64,000 nt of DNA. Source: Psettodes erumei. Lineage: Eukaryota; Chordata; Actinopteri; Pleuronectiformes; Psettodidae. The DNA lies in assembly GCA_016785225.1 (NCBI GenBank), contig JAFBJZ010000831.1:3358001-3422000 (forward strand), given 5' to 3'. The notes under the pieces were generated by a model, which saw only the letters and a program-made list of their open reading frames with translations, made no database searches and was not told the origin of the DNA. Made by a program: the position numbers and the translations under genes. Below, in pieces: positions 12,825-25,621 of the stretch. Positions within the stretch are counted from its first letter, which is position 1, and the number at the start of each line of letters is the position of its first letter.

Positions 12825-15800
12825 CGTCTACATTCCCCAGACAGACTCTCCTTGGTGTTCCTAATTAGGAGCCACAGTGAAAAGTTATGGATTAACGCAA
12901 TAAGAGTCGGGCAACGGGGACAGGCGGGTTTACAGTTTACATGTTAAGCTCAGTTTGACAGAATGCACGTCGAGCCATACGGGACGAGGCGTGCTCATTA
13001 ATTTAACATAAACACACATGACCAGAGGCCATCCTCCGGGCTGGAAAGAAGGATTTCTTAGCTGTGTGCATTACTGTTATGTTTCGGATTACATGATGCC
13101 AAACATTAAAGCAGAAGTGCAGACATGCAAACCAAATTAAGCCCCAAATAGTTTTCAGTACTGCCCATTCATTTCAGGTGTATTTGTCTGTGTGTGTCAG
13201 TAAGTGTTTTGGTGATGGCCCGCCCGAGGAGGTTGTGCTTAGATCATGTTTTGTTTTTTGTTTTTTTTGAGTGGCGCTTGCAGCTGCAGAGCCGTACCTT
13301 TGCTGGAGAGGTTGGTGGCGCTGCTGCTCAGAACGGTCAGAGCATAGTGCGGCGGCAGGGATGCCTTGCAAATGGCTGTGATGAAGGCATCCCGCGGCGT
13401 CACCAGGCCCAGGCGACCGCACAGCGAGGCCATGGTCAGCTCTGCCTTCAGGATGTTCTCGGTCGCCGTCTCATCGGTGCTGAGAAGACGGAGAAGTGAT
13501 GAGTGCAGCCTGCTTCCCTCATTATACCTGCAGTATTCTTTTGCATGTATGCTACATATTTGACATTTATTCCTCATTAGAGAAAGAGAACAAGTAACAA
13601 GTAACAAGGACTGGAAGGCAACGAGCAGACATACCTTGCGTCCAGCAGCAGCGACAGAGCAGCCAGCAGACCGCACCAACAGGCGCTGACCATCTCCTCC
13701 CACACCACGTGAACTCCTGGGACAAGAAACACAAACCTTTTACATCTCATTCTAGGTGAGGCAGTGGTCAGCACTGGGCTCAGGGCACAGGTGGGGCAGC
13801 AGAAAGGCCCCACCAGTCCCAGTCCCTGTGCCAGCAGCTCCTCGGCTTCCTCCTGCTCCACCATAAACAGGCAGTTTAGGTTGATTGGTGGCTCTAAATT
13901 GCCGGTAGGTGTGACAGAGTGTGCCTGGTTGCCTCTATGTGTCAGCCCTGCGATACACTGGCCACCTGTGCAGAGCGCACCACGCCCTCACCCAACGTCA
14001 GCTGGAGTTAGCTCCAGCTCCCTCTCGACCCTGCACAGATAAGCAGTATAGAAAATGGATGGATTTTAAGAAGTAAAGCCTTACAGGCACCACACTGACC
14101 ACCAGGGGTCATGAAAGTGCCACTGTCCAGAATCCTGATGGGTTTGACAAACGTGCAGTAAAGCACGAACACGACTTGTACTTGAAATGATGAGCCCGCT
14201 GCTTCTCTTACAGATTCACGACGCACACTGCGCTGCATTACGTGAGCGCGCCAGTCAGTCAGAGCGGCCCCATTCTTACCAGGCTGCGGCTGCCACTCCT
14301 GGTCGGGGTGAGTCTCCCTGAACTCAGCAGCCACCTCCTCCTCCGCAGCCAGCTCTCTCTCGATCATGGAAGTGATGCCTCGGACCAGGTCCAACAGGGC
14401 GCTGAAGGCCACAGACATGGCGTAACCCTCGGGGATGGACGGGGGCTCCACCTTGTCCAGCATCTCTAGACTGGTGGATGAAAAAGAGGGACAGAGCAAA
14501 CGAGATGGGGGTGGTGAAGTGTTTGCTAGAAAGAACTAAATGTTATTTATGAATTTAAATGAGAAAATGATATAAGAAAAGCAACACCCATGCTGTCTGT
14601 GATGTGTTTATGGGTATACATCAGCAAAATTACATTCAAACGCTTCCTTCCTCAGTTGATCCAGTACATCAGCTATAAGTATCCAGACTTTTTTCACAAT
14701 ACTCATTTGCATCACCAGTATTTCAACACTTTGTGTCGAATGTGTTGAGGTGCAAAACTGTCTGTAACACCTCTGCATCCTCTTACTCCTGCCAGACCTC
14801 ACCCAAGAGAAATGCCTTCAGTTCTAACAAGCCCACAGCTTTCACCCAGATTCTGTTGTTTTGGCTCTTGCAGAAAAAGCAGCTTTTGCTCTTTCTGCAC
14901 GCAAAAGCCTCAGAGGTGTTCATCTCCTTCGTGCTCTATCTGCTGCATGCAGCCTCCAAACTCTTGATTCCAGTTAACAGATTTCATTATTGTTAGAGAA
15001 GACAATTGAAAAAACACCTGTCTTTGGTGCATGAAAGCCTCCAGCATATTTTAAACTAGGCTTTCCTGTGAAGCACCAAAGATTAATTATTGCAACAGCA
15101 TTTTCCCTCCTCCAGCAGGTTTAAGCTCTTGATCTCTTATTGTGGCTCAGAGAAAAATCACGGTGGTGCTGTATCACTGCTTACAGAATACAGCTAACTC
15201 AATAATGATGCTGCAAGTTGACAATTTATTCCCATTAGCAGGAATGATGGTAATTCTTCAAGCTTCACACGTTCACTTGGCATATCTCTATGCGTGTCTG
15301 GTAACAGGACTTACTAGGTGGCCTTGGCGCTGCCCTGGACGCTCACAGTCATGAGGGGGATCCAGGTGCCTCGGTATTCAAATGCAGCCTGGGTGGTCAG
15401 GTTGCCGCCGACTCCTCCCGTCCCTGGGCCGCCCTGCGCTGCGCCCTGTGCCCCTGAACCTGAGCCGCCTGGACGTGAAGTCAGAGAATGGTAAGGCGAG
15501 AGAAAAGCGAATGAGACTGGAATCCAGCACAAGTTAACAAAAATACAGAAAATATCACAAAAAAACCTGATTGCAATCTAATACCTGTGATGTTCCCAAG
15601 ACTACTTCAAATGATTTGCTTTCATTTTCGGTAATTTTCCTTTTCAAGCAGAATATGTACTAAATATTGAATTTTATCAATGCATCTCAATTCATTTCTT
15701 ATGAAAAACATGTGAATTTAAAGTGCCTTTGACCTTGAACATGAATGAGCTCTACAGAATGCTATGGACAGGTATTGCAGAATACTTCAGGAACCCTTAA

Positions 15801-18800
15801 GATTTCACAATGTATTATGTACATGTGTTCGTAGCACAGTGCTGTGGAGCTCAAACACTGGGATCTGATTACTCTCAGTGCACTGACCAGCAGGTGCACC
15901 GACGGCAGCAGTGTTGCCCGCACTGGGGACGATGAAGAGGGACTGGATGAAGGAGCCCAGGGCATTGACGATGTCTCTGAACACCTTAGTGGAGTGCTGC
16001 TTCATGTCATACGACTGGCAGAATGAACTGACAAAGGAAAACAGCAGTGATTGAGATAAGAGGTCAGCATAGTAAGAGACATTTGTGTGCTGAAATAATA
16101 TAAAAATGAAATAAGAACTATAAGGTGAAAACAATTGCAAACATAAAGAATGCATTAATGTGCAAAAAGTTCAATATTTGCCATCAATTATTTAAGAATT
16201 GTTGGTGCAGTAATTCATGGTAAAGGAGCCCAAATCAAGCACTTAGTGTATGAATGAACATAGTTTTTATAAGTTGATGAATTGATAAGACTTTCACATT
16301 CCTTACCGTAATAAATGTGGCTGCACACACAGCCTATGGACCGACTCTACGGCCACCGCTCTCAACCACTGCGGCTTCTCGCCATCCAGAAACTTCACCA
16401 GCAGCGACAAGAAGATCTCACACTCAGTCACCTGCAAAACAAACACATGTGTTTCGGGACTGGGATAGTTCTTGGCCTGCTAAACAGAGAGAGACTGTCC
16501 TGTGACTGGAAGATTGCCTCTGGCAACATCCCTGCAGCCCTTCAGGCTTTGATGACACTATCGTGTGACCCCACCATGTCTCGACGGACGCAGGCAAAAA
16601 GACAAAGTTCCACCTAAAGGATTGATAGAATATCACTAAATAAACACAGCTGCAATTCTGAATTACTCTGATGCAGCTAAGCTCATTAAAAGCACCTGAA
16701 GCAGAACTAAGACAAAAGCACGACTACACTAATCCAATGCTAATCAGACCTGATCAATTAAGTGTACGAGCCCTGCGCTGGAGAAAATCCCTCGCTCATG
16801 AAAAAAAAAAAATCCATCAGGCGACTGCAGCTCTGGTCAGTCGACTGTCACTGCAGATCGGTTCCTCACCAGTAAGCTGTAGAAGTGCTTGATGAGGACC
16901 GACACCACGCGCAGCAGCCTCATGCAGATGGGAAAGTAAGGTTTCTCCACAGGTGCCGGCGAGGCGGCGCTGCTGCTGCCCTGGCGGAATTTGATGTTGG
17001 GGGAGAAGAGCTTGATGACGAGCGGACACACCCTTTCCTTGAGCAGGAAACTGAACTCCTGGTGCTAGGTAGGAAAACAGAAAGAGGGAGAAGGATGTTG
17101 GGATCACGTCAAGCGTAAGACAGGAAAACACGCAAATGTTTCAGGACATTTGTTTCACTGCACTGTAAAGATAATGTAAAAAAAATAATAACATAAATAT
17201 CTGATGAAATGTAAGTCAAGCAAAAAAAAAAAGAGGAAGGCTTGCCTTGGTTTTGGTCTTTATTTTTAAAATCAAAATTTTGCACCTGTGCTCGCTGTAA
17301 ATTCTATACCTAAAAAAAAGAATCTATAACATCAGTACTGTACCTGCAGGAAAACGCCAGGGAAATCATTGAGAACGGACTCCAGTAGCTCCAGGCCAAA
17401 CGTTCGAGTCATCTCTGTCATCCCCACCAGCCAGTAGGGGGCATCGGCGTTAACCAGCTGGCACAGGTCCTGCAGTGAGGCGCACAACAGCATTTTAACA
17501 CAATGGAGCGTTGTGTCCCACGCTCGTCACAGTGGCTGAAACAGTGTATTCACTGAGCTCTGCCAGGGAGGACAAGCATCATCACAGAAAAGTACAAGCA
17601 CGGCCGGGGAATGACAAGGGACTTTAAGACAAGGGAGCTTTGAATCACTTCTTGCAACAGCAGTGAAGAAAGCTTTTCAACTGACTCAAGGTTAAGCGGG
17701 TGGCACTATCATTCATTTACAGTAGTGGGGACTATTCTGATTTCCTGCCTGATGAGCTCATGAGCCATGGTTCAAAGCCAGTTTGATCCAAGGGTTTCAT
17801 CCATAAACTGCATATAAAATGGATTCATTCAACGAGAAGAGGACGTAACACTGTGTAGAAGGCGGTCGCCCCCTGGTGGACTTACCTGGAACAGCATGTA
17901 TGCGTCTTTAGCGCTGGGCCTCAGAGTGCTAACAGACCGCCTGTTGGTGTTTCCCTGGACAGGAGGAGGATGCTCCACGATGCCTGGGGGGTGTTTAAGT
18001 GTTTCAGTGATAGTATAATAGCAAAATAAGTGAATGGACAAAGTAGGTTTGAGTTTGGACTGGGGATGTTTGTATTAATGTAATGTATTAATGTATACAA
18101 GGAAATGCTAATTAAATTAAATTAAATTGTTAAAGTGCCTCTTAAACCAAAGACTTTTCATGTCAGGACTCTGGGACTGTACTGACTGACTGTATTTTAA
18201 GTTCTATTAAAATGACCCTGGCAGTAAGACTCCTCGAGGCTGCTAACTTCCGGGATCCTGATCTACTCCATCGTCTCTGTACGTACAGTGAATTAGCTCA
18301 GGATGTCAGGAAGTCGCATGAAACTTAAATGCTAGGAAAAACCGCATGAAATCAAACTTTTCACATTTCTCTGTGAGTATTAGCATCCCATCACGATGGT
18401 ACACGGACACTTCATTTTAACCAGACGGCGGCAGCGCCTCCCTGACCTTTGAAACGCTCGTCCTCTGCCACCATCCTCTCGAACACCACGGTGACGACCT
18501 GTCTGACGGTGGCGGCCGCCGTGTTGTTGGTGATGTTGTCCTTGGTGAAGTGAAGGCGGAAACACAGCACAATGGCCTGGGCAGGGAATGAAATATGAAA
18601 GTGTTATGCAGCGTATGCAGATATATACTGTAGGCATTATAACAACAACAGCGTGAGCAGTTTGATAGTCCATATAATTTGGCACTGTGTTATGATGCTG
18701 CACCAGGATCCCACAAATCAGAACTGTTAGCTATATTAAAATATTATAGCCCCAGTTTGTTCATAGATGACTCAGTGAAGAAGAGAAGTGGGTTTTATGA

Positions 18801-21800
18801 ATACCTGTTCTGTTTTTGAATCCATGTATGTACAGTATGTAGGTGCACTGACTATGAAGTCACCTTAGAAAGCACTTCATCGTGAACGACCGTGTTGGTG
18901 GTGAGCAGCACGAGGACCGTCTGCAAAAGTTTCAGCTCCTCCAAACCATTTTCCATCAGCTGCCACAGCATGTTGATGATGTTCCCCGCCGCAGCCTGTC
19001 ACAGACACAAACAGCATCCATTACCTACATATAGTTCAGTGTCTGGAGGCGGCATCAGAGCCATTATCTAGTAAGAGACAAAGCTCAACCTGAGGTCGCA
19101 CAGCCGGGACACACACACACACACACACACTTGTGGGACCAGCTGGTGCTGTCTGCTTAGGAGTCGCAGCATCACTGAGTTCGAAAAGCTCACTGCCAGT
19201 TAATATCATGTCACTTGATGCTGATGGCGACTGACATTGCACGTCCTTCCTTGGTTCACGTTGTCTGAAATACACAACTCTTCACGAATCCCCTCTGAGC
19301 TGCTCTGCTCTTACGTGTGCGGGCAACGGGCTGCAGCCACAGCGGCACTATGAACTGAGACTGCACAAACATTTTAACAGAATGTTCAGAGTTTACGCTG
19401 TGGCCACTTCGGTCAGGATGAAACTGGCGCAGGATTTGCCTCTGTGTTGACTCTGCTCACAGAATCAATCTGCAGTAACAAACTTGTTTCCATCCACATC
19501 AACATTCTACCCTGTAGACATGGCTCATGATTAACACTGTAGAGGTTGATGTGACAGAAATTAATTCAGGTTCAGATATTTACATGGTCTGATTGGGAAT
19601 TGATGAGTTTCATTGATCCGTGTATTGATCTGAATGAATTACCCTTAGAATGGATGTGCTTAAGCTGGTTGGTGAACTTTAAGTTGCAAGCCTGTGTGCA
19701 CTGAATGTCAATATCTTGAAGAACCTTGCGGTCATAACATATATATATATAAATATATGCACTTATTTGGTAGGTGGCCAACTGGCAAGCAAGAGTTAGG
19801 ACACTTAACAGTAGGGTGGTCCAGCATAAACTGTCACAAGCTAATGTTAGCTACAGACAAAGCTGAAATCTTTCATCTCAAGCCCACACTTCATCTGAAA
19901 CTCTGTGATTCAGATGAACTCAACATGTTTTCTTAACGACTACAAAGGAAAAAAAAAAATTCCCCCAAGGGCTTGTGAAGACAATTAATCACCAGTTTGG
20001 ACAAAATAATGATATTCTGACTCTAAGTTACACCAACATTTATTTCTGTAGTATTTTACAAACCTAATATTAACATACATCAAGAAAGGCCTAAAAGTGC
20101 ACAATATTTCAAATTATATTACTGCATTTTATTATTTAACATAAAACTTCAACCATATTTTTATTTGAGTGGGGTTATAATATGCTGATCTCCACTTTTT
20201 GCATGCACATATCTCAGCTCTAAAAATAAAGGCCCTAGTGTAATGAATGTGTACGTCAGCATTTCAAAGAGCAGGCCGGCCTCGCGTCCTCACCTCCGAC
20301 ACCACCTCGTGGGACATGAGTCTCTGGATGGCAGCCAGACACAGCTGGGTGATCTTTGGCTCTTTGGTGCCACAGCCCATCAGAAATGGCTGCACGACCT
20401 CAGAGCTGTTCTCCTTCAGAGCTGCGGGAAGAGGACACAGATAAGCCTAAATGTCACGTTTTTATAGCATAGATGCAGTTATGTGCTTTACCAAACTCAA
20501 ATGCCTTGTGACTGTAAGAACCCAAAGCTTTAAAGCTCTCCGTTTTAACCCGAGGCCTTTTGATGTCTTAAAATTCAATGAGTGTCAGACACTGGCACTG
20601 CAGAGGAAGCGATGGAGAACAAAAGCCACACAAATTTTTCTTGACTTGACAATTTCAGATATATTTGTACTAGGTTTGAATCTTCGAATTGGAAATGGTT
20701 ATTTGCAATGTCCAAATCCATTCTGCGAACAAACTGACTCCTGCGGCGAGTGAGTGACTGTGCGGTTTACAGCTGCAGCGGGGCAGCTGGAGCCAGACCG
20801 TCCTCACTGGAACTTGGAAAATGTTGACAATGTGTCAACGCTGCAAACGGTACAAAGAGTACAACCATTTCCTATTCAGGTGATGAGAGACCGGCCACAT
20901 TTGTTGTGAAGTCTGAGCACACAGGCGTCAAATCAGCTAAATGGAATCAATCAAGGCTTGAGAGATGAGCACTAACATACGTTAAGATGCAGGTCTCCTT
21001 TGAGCAACCAAAATATGCGTAATATTTAATCCAAATAAGAGAGGAATCAGGTCATTTGCTTCCTGTACGATGCACGTGACTTAACCACAGGCTGAATAGG
21101 AAAATAGGAACAAAAATAAAATACATTGTCAGAATACAGTGAATGATGAAATTGTATGTGTCTGATGTATGCAAAAGAATGTGGCATATGAATAAAAACT
21201 AAATCATATTATTGTTTGCTTTTAGCAAGCTTCAGTGCAACCTTGTACCACGTACTTAAAAGTCAACTATGAAGTATTGATTATAATCTCACTGTCAAAT
21301 CATTATCGCTAATCAAATGCTATTTAAATAACCTAAATCTGCACAATATTGTGAATTCATCACCTTCATATCAGAAGGAAAGCGCACCCACTGACAAAGT
21401 GGCAAGCAGTCACCACAAGTTGTGGTTAACCACACCCACCTCACTCACCTGCCAGTATGTCTGTGTTCCTGGCTGCAATAGTCTTAATCTTCACAATGCC
21501 AGACTCTGCAGCCTGGTGGGAGAGGGGGAGAAGAGAGGAGACATTTCTGTTAACACTGGGTGGAACGTGCATCAGAAGGTGCTGACGGCGCAGCACCACT
21601 TGGCTGCCCACAGTATACACAACTTCTGGTAATGACGGCCATGCGGGAGAAGCAGGAAGCAGGAGAGCTGGTGAATCTGGGAAGGAACGGGGGCTTCAGC
21701 TTGAGAGGGATGCGCCAGCAAGCACGTGATTTCCCCAGCGACGTGTCTGGGAGGGACAAGACGCTCTGGATTAGAAAGGGGGAAGGAGAAATGTCAGGGA

Positions 21801-24173
21801 AGGGGGGGGGCGCAACGACACGGTGGATGCCAGAGGCGCTGAGCGTTTACCGGTCGAAACAGAAGCTGTGCACGCTTCTGCGACAACCCGCGAGTCACCG
21901 CAAGCCTGCAAAGATCTCTCCAAGCTGTGCTCCCTCCTCCCCATCACCGCTCATACTCAACATCTCAGGGAGCCTTTCTCCAGGCATCTAAACCTGATAA
22001 GACACACGGTGCATAAAGACAGTCTGCAAGCGGTAACCAGCGCCAGCATTCACTGTGGATTTTGTCACTGACACTTGTTTAACTATTCTGTTTCTATATG
22101 TAGCACTTATCACCACTGTAGATGTCACTTCCTTGCAAAGAAAAAAAACACAGCCTCTAATCACAACGTCAGGGGCACAAACACAACATCCTCTTGCGAG
22201 CAGCAGCTGTTGGGACTATATATTATCTTGATAGATTTTTCATGCAGCCACGGCGCACTGACTGCATCCCAGGCAGGTCTATGATACACATATGTGGAGT
22301 CTCAAACCTACTCTGATAGCAACCATTATCATATATATTGTGTCTGCAGTCAGAAATACTGTGTTAATCCAAGTCACTGTGAGGTTATAAATCTTTTTAT
22401 CTCCCTGACTGCAAGTTCAACATGAAGGAGGCAAAGCTGCTCGCTTCTCTGTGTTTGCATGATTAATGTTCAATGCAGTCCTGATCAAGTCACACGACTT
22501 GGACAGCCTCGACTGCCCTTCACGTCACAGTCCCTGAGATATTTATTTGAAAACGCAGCCGTATCACTGTAACGTGTCATTTGAACGGCCGCAAGGTCGA
22601 GCCGCAGCGGGAGTCAACAACTCAAAACTCACTGAGCCGCCGGTTACTAAGCAACCGCGATCAGAGAGTTGGACTGTTCATGTAAACTACAGCTCCTTAA
22701 AAAGTTAATCTGCAAAAAATGCCAGGCTCCCTCTTCTCCTTTGTTCCAGAGGGTCTTTTAGTGCCGGACAACTGCAACGCCACAGTGGCTACTTCTGATG
22801 TTCCCTGAGGCTGAGGAAAATAATAAAGTGTAGCTATGAAGGATTACAGAAAGGCCAAGCGCCACACGTGCACCGCCTGGGACAGCGGCAAAAGGTTTTG
22901 TAATGAAATAAACTTGAACATTACCACCAAGTTTGTAACAAAACAGCCCCAGATTTTTTTTCTGTGTGGGTCATAAAGGTTTAGAGCTGCAGCAAATTGA
23001 TCAATTGATTAATTAGTGTTTTTTGTCTTAGAGAATTGGCAACGTTTGGAAGAAATCATTTTCAGCTCAGGGAACCTGGTTTTCATCTGTCACACTTCCT
23101 GTGACGCTCCATCAATGTTTCCATTCCACAATATGACCCGTCTCCACAGTGTGCGAGTGAACTGGACTCGCACCCCCCCCCAGTATGCTATTAAATAAGG
23201 TAGGGAGGCATCAGAATGGGATGAAATCTTCTCAGAATTGCTGCAGCTGGCAATGAGAAGATGCACAAGGAGAGATCTTGAAGGATAGCCTTGATAAAAT
23301 GTCCTCCGTTCTCCGCACATCTCAAAAGGATGTTTCCTTCCGCAAACCGTGAGTCAGTCCAGTGAGCGGAGAACCGGGAAACCAATAAATGCCTTTTGAT
23401 TAGAAGCAGAGCGTTTGGGTTTCCGTTCCTCTGGGCCTCGATCTCTGGGCCGGTGACACTGAATCTCCACGGGTGGAAAATGTAGAAACTTCATCTTGGT
23501 TGACCGGCTGATGGAGACATCGTAAGAAGTGAAATCTTTATTTTTGCTTGCCAACACATTTTTCCACCTACTTCCTCACAGAAAGTGATGTTTAAGCTCT
23601 CTGTTTCTCTGATTCTCTCGGAAAACTGTCAGTATTATGAAGTCACCGCCCTGATGATGTCATTTGCAGAAATGTTAATAATTTTTTTAGAAAAAAGGAA
23701 AATCTTAAAGCAGCATTAAAGGCTCTGCTGACTAAGGGATGTCAGGACCAAGCTGTATCAGGAAGTGCTCAGCAGTTTCAGTTCTTCTCCAGAGCCAGTT
23801 TTTTTTTTTTTTTTTTTTGAGATCGTCGAGACGGAACCGACCGGCATCTCAGTGCCAGCTTGTTTCCAACAACATCACATTACAACATGCACAGCTCATT
23901 ACGGCATTAATGAAGCTCATCACAGACTGACAGTGCGAGTGGCTTTAAACTCTGAGCCTTTTCCTTAAAAAAGAAAAAATTAAGAAAAAAAGCAGAGAGC
24001 TCAGGACAAGCCTCGCTGCACGTTGCTCGTCATTTTGTCTCCGCCTAGCCGACAAGACCGGTCGAGCAAATGAGTGACGTGAAGGTCAGCCATCACGTCT
24101 CCATTATTAATTCTGCAGGTTTCCCCGAGATAAGCAGTCCCATTTCACTGTGAGCTGACAGCACCTGACACAT

Positions 24174-24211
<38 letters not shown>

Positions 24212-25581
24212 GGCAGCCAGATGTTTTTTTTCACTTCAACTCCACCGCAGCCAGAGCACCACAGACAGCCAAACCCTGGTGGTTTCACTGACTGCTCTCC
24301 GATGAAAAAGAGGTTCTGACTGTGATGCTAGGATACAAAAAAAAAAAAAAAAAAAAAATCAATGAGTCTCTTCTTGGCCCCGCTTAACCCAGAGGAAACA
24401 CTGGCTGTGGTGCAGTGTCACTGTGGAAATGGAAAGGGGGGTTGGGAAACGAGGACAGGGCTTTCTCACTTTTCTCTTACAATAGGGATATGACAAGTCA
24501 GCTCATCGGATCGTTTACTGTCAAACACGATTCACTCATAAAAGGCCAACGTGACTAATTTGTTTAAAACCAATAGGTGTTAAAAATGTGGCTGACACAT
24601 ATGAAAAGAAATGCATTTTAGTAATGGATGAAAACAGGAACACAGCGGTGTGTGCTGTAACAGCCGCACAAAGAATTCAGACAGCGGCTGCTGGTGCTCG
24701 GCTTGTTTGCTGTGAGGTAACACCCCAGCAAATAGAACCACGATGGCTCAAATTGGAAAACATCGTTCCAATCACAACAGCATCAACCAGAGCATGGGGG
24801 AGCTCAGGTTGTTTGGGGGGGGGGCATCGAAATGGCTCTCTGCTACCCCTGAGGGAAAGATGGTCGTAAGGACCAGGAAACCTGGGTGATGATGAATCAA
24901 TATTTGAAGGAGATGCTTCAGAAGGCCCCTGGGGCAAGGGCCAGCCAACATCCTGTGCAGTGAGACCGGCCATGGGAACTTTACGGCCCGCGTGAGATCG
25001 CCACACACCTCATTTAAAAGCGCTGAGCACTCAAATCAATGGACCTGAATCTGTCAGCAATGAGACTAACGCAAAGAGGGAACCGGAAGCACCTGCTCTC
25101 ATTTAAATTTGGCTTCATTCAAGGTGAGGGCTGAGGGAAAGCAAAGTAAGCTGGCGGAGCCTGAAATGTATTTCCCCGCTGAGCTGGTTGGCGCATATTT
25201 CCACAGACTCAAAAGCCCCCACATACACTAGAACATTTCATCTGTGTGACCACCGTTACATAGGCAAGCAAACCGAAGGCTGGCTAAACTTGGGAGTTAC
25301 AGGGAATTACAGTGAGGAGGCGCTGACTGAGGTGGTGGCAGTTGAACTTTAGACTCTGTGTGCATTTCAGGAAATGATGGAAGAGCTTCCACACGACGCA
25401 GCCAGACCACCAACCAACAGAGAGTGAACTGAAGTTGAGTTTACTGTATTTCACCAACTGCAACTTCCATTAATTACATGCAAGATGTAAATGAGCTGTG
25501 ACCCAGCCCTGTGGAGACGGCTGAGGGCAGAGCACATGATAAAGAGGGGGCAAAGTAGAGCTGTAAAAGCTGGGACTGTCG

Positions 25582-25621
<40 letters not shown>

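Larger units (their letters stand above)
7334..14470 (-). other. mon2: MON2 exon map, coding exons 12-22 (central HDS-type part)
   Basis: Exons in transcript order: 12 14280-14470; 13 13635-13716; 14 13298-13479; 15 12438-12550; 16 11470-11574; 17 11039-11119; 18 10838-10911; 19 10420-10510; 20 10038-10139; 21 8131-8241; 22 7334-7509. Phases join without gaps. Conserved segments include [20 protein letters not shown] (exon 13), [18 protein letters not shown] (exon 14), [18 protein letters not shown] (exon 15), [18 protein letters not shown] (exon 16) and [20 protein letters not shown] (exon 20). Exon 12 ends in a charged, poorly conserved tail, so an extra small exon between 12 and 13 cannot be excluded. 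Donors of exons 17 and 21 abut GT microsatellites (see findings). Confidence 0.9.

Noticed and set aside
13717..13864. Open frame extending upstream of MON2 exon 13 ([13 protein letters not shown]...)
   Set aside because: A good CAG acceptor at 13717-13719 precedes the conserved segment. The extension resembles no MON2 sequence and breaks the phase with exon 12.
14608..15000. Frames in MON2 intron 11 on both strands
   Set aside because: They are within an intron bounded by in-phase exons 11 and 12 and show no similarity to anything.
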